The notes beneath the pieces were generated by a model. That model worked only from the letters and a program-made list of their open reading frames with translations. It was not told the origin of the DNA and made no database searches. Below, piece by piece: positions 50,940-61,174 of a DNA stretch of 64,000 nucleotides. The position numbers and the translations under genes were made by a program. Positions within the stretch are counted from its first letter, which is position 1, and each line of letters opens with the position of its first letter. This stretch comes from Burhinus oedicnemus (taxonomy: Eukaryota > Chordata > Aves > Charadriiformes > Burhinidae), in the NCBI GenBank assembly GCA_008921705.1, contig VFFE01009189.1, forward strand, positions 2,434,429-2,498,428, in the 5' to 3' direction.

Positions 50940-51240
50940 CTCCCATTCAAGAAAAATGTGCTGAAAGATGCAGAAAGGAGACCAAGAGGTAATGGGCACA
51001 GACTTGAATGTAGGAAGTTCCATCTAGACATGAGGAGGAACTTCTTTCCTTTGAGGGTGGCAGAGCACTGGACCAGGCTGCCCAGAGAGGTGGCGGAGTC
51101 TCCGACCCTGAAGACATTCAAAACCTGCCTGGACGCCATCCTGTGCAACCTGCTCTAGGTGTCCCTGCTGTGGCAGTGGGGTTGGACTAGATGATCTCCA
51201 GAGGTTCCTTCCAACCCCTGTGATTCTGTGACTCTGTGAC
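50940..51240 (+). repeat. CR1 LINE 3' end (plus orientation)
   Basis: Reads agaggtaatgggcacagact, aggaagttccatctagacat, cagagcactggaccaggctg, cagaggttccttccaacccc and ends in a gtgattctgtgactctgtga tandem, all in the forward CR1 order. This is the only CR1 copy in the window pointing right. The left edge is uncertain. Confidence 0.92.
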
Positions 51241-54200
51241 CACGGAAGCCTGGCTTGTTAGTCTAGCAAAGGACACTGAGATGGGATGGGACTGCTGTCA
51301 AAAACGCACTGAGAGTAAACCCTAGAAAAAGAAAGAAACTTCTTTAAATAAAAGATAACGTTAGCACAAGAACAAACATGTATATATGAAATATTACTAG
51401 GTTTAGACTGAAAATGAGAAGATGGTTCCTTACTAATATTTGTAATACAGCTGTCTCTATTAGCACCATCAGGGCCTGGAATAGATTTTCCATAGGAGTG
51501 GCAGAAACAAGAAAATAACTACCTGGCAGCAGGGCATTAGCCCTGACAGCCAAGAGATTCCTTCCTGTTCTGTACGCGTAGAAAAAAAGGATTTGAAGAT
51601 GAAAGAAATCACAATTTTAAAATTAAAATATTCTAATATTATCTAAAATTAGCCATAAAGAATTAACCTGAGAAACATCATAGTTCAATATATGGAGAAC
51701 TTTTAAGATAAAAGATCAAGAATGGAATTTAGGTACTTGATTGTTGTTGAAAATCACTAGAGCCAACAGAAAAGGTAAGGCAGAGAGTGGCATTAGGGGG
51801 GTGATTAATACAAGATCACATGAGTCTTTATGCACCACTAATTCTGGTCTCACACACCATCCTTCCTTCTCGTTCATCTGAGATGTGATCCCCTGCTGGG
51901 AACTGTACCCAGGGATTTTGTTGCAAATGTCGTGCCCCTGAGCCTAAGTAAACTGATGTGGGTGCTAATTTCAGTAATAACTAGTAAAATCTCAGAGGAC
52001 ACTGGCTTTGCAGCCAGTCCAAACACAGCTCCCTCAAATCTTTAGTCTTCCAGCACTGACACCAACGTAGATGTTATTGAAAGAGCTCATGGGAAAACTG
52101 GAGATTGCAGCTTCAAACAATGAGCTACGTCTCAGAAAGGTAGACATAATAAAGCACAAGGACCATTAAAATTTTAATCTACTTAGCACATGTTGATAGC
52201 ACGATTGCTCTTAAATCCTCAGACAGATTTCCTTCTCTTAAGAGAATTGTATTCTCCCAGTGGTTTCATGGAATAGCGTTTCACACCTCTGATTGTACAG
52301 CCACAGCCTACAATAAGACCTCTTCAGCAGGCATCTTCTGCTCTTTGGACTAACCAGAACAGTTTTGATTTTTTTTAGTTGATCACCCTGATGACTATGA
52401 AAATAATATTTGAACAGACCCAGCAAATTGTCGAGAGTTTCCTCTATACAGACTGGGGTACAACCCTATCTGAAAACTTTCCATATTATTTAGGAATGAA
52501 TATTCCCAAAGTTTGGGAAGACACTGTTTTCCAGGGAGAAACTCCTGGCAATGCAAATTTGGTGTGGATCACATGGGCGCACTTGGCTGCATTTCTGTCA
52601 GACTGGGCAAAGCACACAGAATGGTTATTCTGGCTGGCCTTGTAGGCCTTGGGACCTGATAAGCCAGAGTGCGTTCTGTCCACCATCCAGTTCATGCCTT
52701 CAGCATGGGATCCCTGCCCCGCTCTGGTGCTCTGTTGGGAGTCATACCCTCCCGAGGACTGACCAGCTGTCCTTTTCTAGGGTGAACCACTATGCTGAGC
52801 CTTCCACCTCTGGCTGCGCGTTTCTGCCCCTTCTCTGGTATTCATCTAATCCTGCCAGGAGCCCATGCAGCTGAACCACCAGAAAACATCTTGGGATTTT
52901 GGGAGTTGTTTTTTTTCTTAAGTAATATCAGTGTTTTACGGATTCAGCTCTCTGAATCAGATTCCTTTCACAGGGAGGACCTCCAGTTCCAGTGCAAAGG
53001 CAGAGGCATACCGGGTAAGGGGTTGTGGTGACAAGAGCAGCTCTGATGTAGATCCATTTTGTCTGGACTGGATTCCTCTTGGGGAACCACATTTTAGCTG
53101 TGCTCACACCCTGTTTTTAATATAACCGGATTAGGAATTTTAGTCTTTAAAAGAAAATCACTAACAAAGTAGTCTGTTTACTACATCAATCCCATTTTTT
53201 TATCAAAACTGCACTCAGCCTTGATATTACAGGAAAAATACAATGACTGTATTTAATTGCAAACCTTGCTATTCTGAGATCTTTCTTAACTAAGACTGCA
53301 GTGTTTCTGTAGCATTCATTTCAGATTAATCACTTATCTGTGATGGGATATTATCATAAATGATCGAAACAAAACTCACCATGGCCAGAATCCATAATTG
53401 GTCCACCCTGCATGTGTGTGAATGCCAGACTTCGCATTGTGTGGTTTGTCTTTAAATCTTACCACTTGTATGCAGACTAGGGCTGAGAAGAGACTAAGCA
53501 GGTCATGCCAAAAACAGGCTTATGGGTAGGATAGTATTTTTCAGGCAGATGAGACCCCTGTCTCCACTCCCAACCTAGCAGAAGAGTTGGGACAATCTTT
53601 CAAAGGTTGTTTTACACCTTACTGGCACTATCACTTTTCTTTCACATCTTGACAAAGGAGTTGTAGGTGAGAAATGTAAGGCAGCATTGTCATGGTCTAC
53701 CACAAACAAAACATGGTTTGCAGGCAGAAGAAATTGTTTCATTAGATCAACCAGTATAATTTGAAGACAGTTCAGCCTGACACACAAGCAGTTCATCCAA
53801 TTGGATTTGCAGTGTTGGAGACTTGGGCTGCATCAACACGTTATTATTAAGATAGGGAACTGAGAAAGTGGTTTTCTGAAAGAGCATATTTTACCTCATC
53901 AGTGGAAGACTGGATGTGAGGTAGTATATCATGCAGCTGTATAATCTGTGATACACATATAAATGGTCATATCTGAGAAACAAAGAAAAGAAAAGCTAGT
54001 TCTTTCATTCCTGTCCATTTTTGTAATACTCTTGTTTTCAAGTATTGAACACCGTTATCTCTATATTGCATGTATTTAAGGCATGACAGGTTCCCTTTAA
54101 AGAATGTGCCTACCCTGCAATGCTCCATGTAGTATTTGTGGGGTTTATATCATTTGTAAGAACACAGCTAAATCATTAAATTTCCAGTAATCACACTGTG

Positions 54201-54401
54201 AGTCTCTGTAGTCTCCAGTATTAATACTATCAGTGCTACAAGTATTAAAATATGCTCTGAATTTTATTTATTTTGCATATGCCCCATAAAGGAAATTAAC
54301 TTCCTAATTGTTACAAGGTAAGCATGTGAATGTAGTTCTCCAACTGTTCCACCCTAACGAATGTTTCTTTCAGTGTTTCTTAGGGTTTATCAAAAAATAT
54401 T
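51241..54401. other. Intergenic DNA, no gene seen
   Basis: No repeat family or exon recognised. Frames at 52379-52645 and 52551-52874 overlap each other in different frames and show no family resemblance. Confidence 0.65.
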
Positions 54402-54870
54402 CATAGAATTACAGAATAATTTAGGTTGAAAGACATCTCTGGAGGCCATCTGACCTAACCGCCTCCTCAAAGCAGGGTCAGCTTGTCATCAGGTTGTCAG
54501 CAGTTGTCAGGTTGTTCAGGGCCATATCCAGTTAAGCTTGAATATCTCCAAGGTTACAGATTCCACAACACTCTGGGTCTCTGTTCCAATGTTTAAGTAC
54601 CCTCATGGTAAAAAAAATAAATCCTTATATCTGGTCAGAAATTCTCTTGAGATAAACTGTTATTATCCTTTGTTCTTTTGCTGCATGCCTCCAAGAAAAG
54701 TCAGGCTCTGTCTTCTCTACATCCTCCAATGAGGAAGGTGAAGACTGCAAGAAGATCCCCCTTAGCCTTCTCTTCTCCAGGTTTCTTCGGCTTCTCCTTG
54801 GATGTCGTATGCTGCAGACCCCTGACCATCTTGATGACCTTCACTGGACAGCCTCCTATATGCCGTTTTC
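54402..54870 (-). repeat. CR1 LINE 3' end, diverged
   Basis: Begins catagaattacagaataatt then ggttgaaagacatctctgga, with weaker but continuous CR1 similarity to about 54870 (for example tctggtcagaaattctcttg and agccttctcttctccaggtt). More diverged than the other copies and interrupted by small duplications near 54480-54520. Confidence 0.82.
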
Positions 54871-54917
54871 TTTCTGGTACTGAAGAACCCAAACCCAAAC
54901 ACAGTAATGCTTATTAA

Positions 54918-54949
54918 AGTGATCATGCAGAGTGATCATGCAGAGTGAT
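54918..54949 (+). repeat. 13-bp tandem repeat
   Basis: The unit agtgatcatgcag is repeated twice and then partly a third time, just past the diverged CR1 fragment. Confidence 0.85.
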
Positions 54950-56700
54950 TTCAGCAGTTTTAACAGAAGCATGGTGTCTGTCAGTTCCTTTTTGCAGTCT
55001 TACATTGTCTTACCTATTTTTCCTTTGTTCTCTTTGCTGTTCGTACTTATGTTGAAAAAAGTGTGACTTATTCTTAGGAAATACATTATTCTTAAAATCA
55101 AAACACGCCCTCTAACACTTTAAACCACACTTGGAGGAAAAGCAGTCTGTCAAAGCATATTAGGTGTTACACAAGAAAAAGTAGAAATTGAATATCAATG
55201 TCAATGTGGAACTAAGATCAAATTATTTTTTCTTCATTTCAATTTTTGTCAATATCAAGAAAACATGAGTAATACCAGACATTTGAATGGTGTAAAATAA
55301 AACTATTTTACATATAAAAAGATACTGTAGAAAACAGTACTATAAGGTTATACGAATAATGCAGAGGTAAATAGCTTTAAATTCTTTTTCCTAAAATTTC
55401 TACCTATACAGGAGCCATTTCATTAAAATTTCCTGCTTGAAAAAATTTTAAATAACACACTCATGTTTCATATCAATTCCTTCTTAGAAAAATAATTACC
55501 TTTTCTCAAGAACATTCTATTTCTGTATTAAGTAATGAGAGCTTTTTTTTAAAATATGTCTGTTCTTTCATCAATGTTGGAGTTTAGGTCTTGGTATTTT
55601 TTATTCTGAACCATTCCTAAACACTTTCTTTAAGTGAGGAGAGAGAGGAAAACGTTTTGTAAAAGTAGAATAAAAGTTAAAGAGGTTAGGTGTCAACCAG
55701 ACCTGTGGAACAGCATTCCACACTCTGTGTTAATCTTGGCAAGACAGTCCACTAATGAGTAAATGATGTAAGCTGCACCTTTAACATAGCATTACTCTAG
55801 TTGAACTTTCACCATGTGGGAAGATACTGGAAGACATTTGGAACCTACAGTTTAATATACATTCAAAGGGAAATTGTTCAGTTGTTCTCATAAATGAACA
55901 CAAAAAAAAGTGAGGTTAATTCACTTTCTTTTTGTCTATATGAGTGTCAGAAAATATCAGTCTTCCAGACACCTGCAAAGCTTAGTTGCCCAGTTAGGAA
56001 AATGTTAAGTATCCACTTAAATTCATGTGTTGAAATGCTTTCCTAAACATTTTTACTAAGAAGCATAACCAGATAGTTTTAGCCATTCCCATCCCTTTTC
56101 CTATTCCTCTTATGATTCCATTAGGACTAAGACTGATCAAAGAATTCTCTTTATCTCACAGTCTTAATACATATGCAACCTTAGTAAAATCAATGGTATG
56201 TTGAAAAATAAATTAATGATAGAGGAATTACTCTTGGAGATCTGTTGTTTCAGAATTTTATCTTATTTATAACAGTGTAAGGTAGCAATGTCTATGAAAT
56301 TTGCTAGTCTTATAAAAGATATACAACTTATAACATTGACCATAATTTGTTTTTTTTTCTTACAACTTTTCCTTACACTCTTGGTCTTCAGTCCTAGAAA
56401 CTACAAGTTAGGTTTCTCCACAGGAAATACACAAGCGAAGTGTTGGTATCCAAGAATGAATAACCATGTAACAGAGTACTATGATTGTTGCATTGTCATT
56501 CTGTTTGGGTATGATAAATGAAATATCCCATGCAAGAAAATGACTTAGTTTACATCTGTGAAAGAAGAAAAAGAATGGCTAGAATGATTTACAGGAATCA
56601 CTTGCATGATTTTATTACAAAGTTACATTTTTATGAAAACTGTAATTTTTGTTGTGTGTCCTGTTTCTTTTGTTTACAATTTTTTTTCTGTGATATCTCT
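54950..56700. other. Intergenic AT-rich DNA, no gene seen
   Basis: Very AT-rich with many short A and T runs. No repeat family or exon recognised. Confidence 0.65.
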
Positions 56701-56717
56701 TTGGCTTACAAATTTTT

Positions 56718-56931
56718 CAGGTACCCCCCACAACAACCACCAATATCCCTTAGGCCACCACTACCACTCAGTCCACTTACACCATCAAACCCCTTACCAC
56801 CATTACCCAGCCTACCAAACCAGACAGTGATATCACCCATAACTTCAGCAGTCAAATCATGACACCTCAGATTACAGTGATCACTTCCAAGACACCTTCT
56901 GATTTTATAAGCGGTATGTAGAAATCAATGG
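56718..56931 (+). other. Proline/threonine-rich low-complexity block with splice-like ends
   Basis: The segment follows a pyrimidine-rich acceptor-like site (aaatttttcag ending at 56720) and ends before a donor-like gcg/gtatgt near 56930. A C/A-rich start made of degenerate CCA-type units gives a proline-rich frame (YPPQQPPISLRPPLPLSPL) open to a stop at about 56862, and a second frame that is Thr-rich. No family is recognised. It could be a lost or lineage-specific exon, or simply degenerate repeat DNA. Confidence 0.25.
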
Positions 56932-57126
56932 TTGTTCAGTTCTCTCAGCATGCTAAGGTACTCTCTCCTGCTATCTACTTTGCATTAACAGTGAGTTAAA
57001 ACTTCCTCAAATATTACTTTTGCATTATGAAAAGACCGTTGTGCTTCCTGGAGTTGTAAACAGTACAATACCTTAGACAATGCATACTTAAGGAAAAGAA
57101 CTTTCTAAATTTGTAGTTAAGTATGT

Positions 57127-57190
57127 ACTTACTTGTAAGTTTGACACACCTGGAACTGTCAGACCTTTTCCCACATCCTTACAAGTAAGT
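57127..57190. repeat. Perfect 13-bp inverted repeat (hairpin)
   Basis: acttacttgtaag at 57127-57139 is the exact reverse complement of cttacaagtaagt at 57178-57190, with a 38-base loop. It could be the ends of a short relic transposon or a chance hairpin. Confidence 0.6.
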
Positions 57191-57907
57191 CAGAACTTTA
57201 CCAAAAGAAAGAACAAGGCATTCTGCTATTTGGAAGTCACGAGTCAGATTTTGATTTGAGTTAGACTGGAATAAATTCAGAGTGACTGCCAAGACTGTAT
57301 CTATAAGTGTGAATTTGAACTTTGATCTAGTCACACTTCAGGATCATCACGAAGGCTTGCATAGAGAAATTACCTAAATCAAAGGACCATGAGCCGAGCT
57401 TGCCAGCTGGCTTTGGCTAGCTGTAACTACTAGATGTAGGCAAAAAAAGATACAACAAAAAATGGCTCTACAGGTGTTTGACATAAATGCATCTACTTGA
57501 ATGAAATATGAAAACCAGAATGTTTGATAAGACTAATGAGGCTTAATAAGTGTTGACCAAGGTAAGTGAGTTTTTATCATCAGGTCTGGCTCACAGAGAA
57601 CTGGTGACTGACCTGCGATGCCAAGAGGAGAGCTGTGCGTGCTTAGTGCTTCCCAGAAATGGGGGCTCTGTTCATAAAATAACCCTCTTTAAAGCAGCTG
57701 GGTAATTGTCTTCCAAACTGTCTGATAGTCTCATACGGACAACTGCTTGTACTAACAAGCATTCGTTATGGTGTTTCTGTTAGGGCAGTGAACGCGATGC
57801 CATCATTTGAGGAGACTCCAGAGAAGACAGTGGGGAAACACATCTTAACCACAGCAACTGGAATTTTTTTCTGGAAAAAGTGAGTTTTATAAAAATGATC
57901 CACTTAC

Positions 57908-58085
57908 AAACCTGTCTGTGGGTCTGGTCCTGAAAACCACTGAGAATCTCCTCAGCACCAAAGGTTTTCCCGTTGGCTTCAGCAAAAAATACATTATCAA
58001 AGTGCTTTTTCCGTCTTAAAATGCCACTGGTCACAAACACGCAGACACATCTCCGGCATAGCACACTGCTAGCACAACACGTCAT
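57908..58085 (-). CDS. Speculative exon beside the orphan CpG island
   Basis: From an ATG at 58085 the minus strand is open for 59 codons up to a strong donor (TTT/GTAAGTG, intron starting at 57907). The predicted peptide contains RRKKHFDNVFFAEANGKTF, which reads more like real protein than the flanking frames, but I cannot place it in a family. The frame continues past the donor to 57780. No convincing acceptor for a next exon was found. It lies about 200 bases downstream of the CpG island in the minus direction. Confidence 0.2.
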
Positions 58086-58289
58086 CGCAACTTTTTACCA
58101 AGTTTATTGCTAAATGCGTCCATGTAAACTGAGAGTGTCCCCTAAGACACAATGGGCTAAACACAACATGCTTTTAAGGCAAGGCGTAGATTTTGTCAGG
58201 TAAATCATGGACTTTTTCTATAACTCTGTGTTTAAATGCTTGCTTTTACAAAGTTGTACTTGAACTTTATTGCGGGTTTTCAGAACTGA

Positions 58290-58560
58290 AGCCCCTAATC
58301 CCCCACGGACCCTCCCCGCTCTCGGCGGCGGAGGCTGAGGAGTCCCCTCACCCCGGCGCCGGGCGCCCCCTCGCGCTAAAATGGCGCCTGCACCGGCGGC
58401 CCCATGCCGGGGGGCGGGGCGGGAGCGCGCGGGCTCGGCTGCCCCCGGGAGGCGGGCGCGCGCGCGGCCGTTGGGGCGGCGGTTGAGGCGGGGTGTGAGG
58501 CGGCTCGTTCCGGCGGCGAGGGCGGGAGGCGTAACCCTGCACCTGCCGGCCATACCTGGT
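58290..58560. promoter_or_regulatory. Second CpG island, gene not identified
   Basis: About 270 bases of dense CpG with a tandem GC box (ggggcggggcggg starting at 58411). Donor-like sites exist in both directions: GTGAGGC near 58491 on the plus strand and GGGGTGAGGG near 58350 on the minus strand. Frames on both strands across it (58193-58486, 58218-58610 and others) are Ala/Arg/Gly-rich GC by-products without a recognisable domain. It is probably the promoter of an unidentified transcript. Confidence 0.6.
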
Positions 58561-59015
58561 CTGTGGGGCCCAGCGTCCTCCGTGTCCGTGTCTGAATGTT
58601 GTGAAATCATTAGATTTTGTCATAGTAGAAAATAAAATGTTAGGTTATTGTGTATTTTGAAATCTGTAATCATAAAACTCTCTGTAATCACAAAACTCTT
58701 AGCTAATAATTATTGATTTGCATTAAGGAATTAATAGCAACTAGATGAATCAGTGAGGAACAGACGAGCTATTTCGTTTTGAGTTTTTATAACCTTAGGA
58801 ACAGTGTTTGTTAGCTTTGTGCAATTAAGGGAACTTGCCATAGAAAGCTGTTATGCACCAGTGATGCTGCTTGGAAAATTCCCTTACCTTTCCCATCTTG
58901 ATTTGAATATCAAGAATCCAATCAATAGATATTGGTAGAAGTAATAAGTGATTATTTGAGGGTATGAGTATTGATAAAAAAATACATATATGATCAAAGA
59001 AAAACTTGATAGAAA

Positions 59016-59615
59016 TGTTAGATCTAATAGCAAGTATAGTATGTATTTATGTTAAACACTGCATGTACATGTATCGGTAACTAGTAACTAGGCATGACCT
59101 ACCTACTATTCAATTCTGAATTAACCATTATACAATGAAACAATGAAGCATCATGAACAAGCAGAAGGTTCCTCTCAGGAGAGTGATGAACTGTGGGCCT
59201 GGTCATCACACCGAGCAAACCACTTGGAACTGCCAAGATTAACGGAGAAGTAGGTAAAAGGTAATTTCGGCAGGGGGAGACCGCGACCGCCAACTCATTG
59301 ACCACCTACCCAAGTAATACCACCTACTCAAAAGAAAACAATGGAAGAGGAAGACAGTCTGCACACTAATTTACATAGGAGGCAAGGAATGTGTGACCAG
59401 TCACTAAAGAGAAAAACAATGAATATGTATTAATTATTTGAATATGTAATGATCAGTGTATATAAAATTGGAGACTTTAAAATGCAAAAGTGGACACGTC
59501 TTTGGAGGAGTTATCCCCCATGTCCCCAGAGCTGCAATAAAGAAGTGCCTGCTCACCTACATTGTGTAGATGAGTTGTGTAGATGAGTTCTTCCCGACAT
59601 TATGAATTGGTAACA
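59016..59615 (+). repeat. ERV 5' LTR
   Basis: Ends with taaca at 59611-59615, five bases before the primer-binding site. The matching inverted end tgtta at 59016-59020 is my choice for the start, giving 600 bp. Another tgtta at about 58638 would give about 980 bp. A TATA box (tataaaa) is at 59461-59467 and a poly(A) signal (aataaa) at 59536-59541, so U3, R and U5 are in the expected order. U5 has two tandem copies of ttgtgtagatgag (59562-59587). Confidence 0.65.
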
Positions 59616-59620
59616 GTTTT

Positions 59621-59638
59621 TGGCGACCCAGATGGGAC
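59621..59638 (+). other. ERV primer-binding site
   Basis: tggcgacccagatgggac begins with TGG, as a site complementary to a tRNA 3' CCA end must. It sits just after the LTR. I could not match it with confidence to one tRNA, so the primer class is left open. Confidence 0.75.
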
Positions 59639-59783
59639 CTTGCGAGTGAGACTGGAAGGGATCGAGTGTTGATCAAACGCCAGCCGGCACCGAGGGATTC
59701 TTGGGGAGGACTATAGTCCTTGACCCATACAAGCTCCTCGCACCGTTCCCTGAAAAAGGGTAAGGCACTTCTCTTTGAAATTT

Positions 59784-59931
59784 GTTTGGAGTAACCTGTC
59801 CATAAGACGTGGCGAAAGCCTCGCAGGGTTAGGGCTTTGGGGGTGCCCGTTTGCATTGTTTGGAATAGCCTGCCTGTAAGGCACGGCAAAAGCTTCGCAG
59901 GGTTGGGGCTTTGAGGGCACCCGTTTGCACT
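59784..59931 (+). repeat. 74-bp tandem duplication in the ERV leader
   Basis: Two 74-base copies (59784-59857 and 59858-59931) share words such as cgcagggtt, gggcttt and cccgtttgca but differ at about one base in six. A third, more diverged partial copy seems to follow from 59932. The age of the duplication is therefore greater than that of a recent slip. Confidence 0.9.
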
Positions 59932-60060
59932 GGAAGCCTAGGCGTCTGCCCGTAAGTCATAAGCAAAAGCTATTGCTGTGTTGGACTTTGTGGATTTGAG
60001 ACAATTGTCATTTGCATTTGTTTAATATTTGTTATTGGAATATTTGCATTTGTTTGATAT

Positions 60061-60199
60061 GTTATTTGAACATATATATAGATATCTGTTATTTGAATAT
60101 ATAGATATAGATACCTGTTATTTGAATATATAGATATAGATACCTGTTATTTGAATATATATATATAGATATTTGTTATTTGAATATATATATATAAGC
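60061..60199 (+). repeat. 29-bp AT-rich minisatellite just before gag
   Basis: Five units begin gttatttgaa at 60061, 60088, 60117, 60146 and 60175. Units 2-4 are 29 bases each and units 2 and 3 are identical. The array ends a few bases before the gag start codon. Confidence 0.93.
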
Positions 60200-60202
60200 A
60201 TA

Positions 60203-60697
60203 ATGGCATTAGAAAAAATGTTTAAGAGTGCAGGGAATTTAACTACTCATGAGAAGATACCAAGGATGTCACCCTTGGGAGGTTTATTGACACACTGGAA
60301 TGAGTTGCATGATGATTTGCGCAAAAGTCAAATGATTGAGTATTGTAATCATTGGTGGCCTTTATATGTTTTAGAGGATCAGGAAAAATGGCCAACGAAT
60401 GGGACTTTGAATTATAATACTATCATGCAATTAATGTTGTTTTGTAGAAGGGAAGGAAAATGGAATAAAGTACCTTATGTAGATTTGTTCTTTTATTTGA
60501 GGCAGCAGACTGACTGGCAGAAGGAGTGTAAATTGCTAAGTCGAGAAAATTTAGTGATGGCTATAACTTCTGAAAATTGGAAATCTAAAAGGTGTTGTTC
60601 AGCTTGTGATATTGGAAAAAGATGTGTAAGATGTGCGACCCCTAGGGAGGATGAAATGGAGTTAGAGTTGGGAATAGCCCCACCGTTACCTGATTGA
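60203..60697 (+). pseudogene. gag: ERV gag remnant (matrix region), truncated
   Basis: A 164-codon frame from an ATG at 60203 to TGA at 60695-60697. Its position after the leader and its N-terminal make-up fit a gammaretroviral Gag matrix part. There is no capsid major homology region and no CCHC zinc knuckle. After the TGA, the same frame continues directly into protease. The simplest reading is an internal deletion of capsid and nucleocapsid, with the frame kept. Non-functional as Gag. Confidence 0.8.
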
Positions 60698-61174
60698 AAT
60701 CCTTCCCCGCATCAGGCACAAGAGGGAGATATTAGGCTGGGAGATTCAAAGGTTGAATTTTTAGTAGATACTGGGGCAACGTATTCAGTTTTAAATCCTT
60801 ATAAAGGAAAACTGGGAAATAAAACTGCAAATGTAATTGGAGCGACCGGGAAACAGGAAAATAGGCCATTCCTTCAACCCCTGGATTTGAAATTTGGGAG
60901 TAAAGTTATGACACATGAATTTTTGTATATTCCAGAATGTCCAATACCCTTGTTGGGATGGGATTTGTTATCTAAATTAAATGTACAAATAGTTTTTGAG
61001 GAAGGAGATATTCTTTTGAAGATACCTGAATCAAAAACAGGGGAAATATTGATGGTACAAGACAAGGTAAAGACACAAGAAATACCACAGGAAATAGAGG
61101 AGACTCTGATACCTATGGTCTGGAACACAGAAATACCTGGAAGATTAAAGGTAGCCCAGCCTATAAAAATTTAA
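60698..61174 (+). pseudogene. pro: ERV protease region
   Basis: Open from the gag stop to TAA at 61172-61174. The aspartic protease catalytic triplet DTG is at 60767-60775 in the context FLVDTGATYS, and the second conserved block (IPLLGWDLL) is near 60942-60972. The frame is the same as gag, as in gammaretroviruses, where pol is reached by stop read-through. The terminal stop separates it from RT and is a mutation. Confidence 0.87.

Noticed and set aside
56718..56862. Amelogenin- or enamel-protein-like pseudogene in the proline-rich block
   Set aside because: Proline richness alone is not evidence; no conserved block of those proteins could be recognised and the genomic neighbourhood is not that of the amelogenin gene.
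60695..60697. The gag TGA as a functional read-through stop, as in gammaretroviruses
   Set aside because: The preceding gag lacks capsid and nucleocapsid, so this is not the normal gag end. The stop may be part of the damaged junction.
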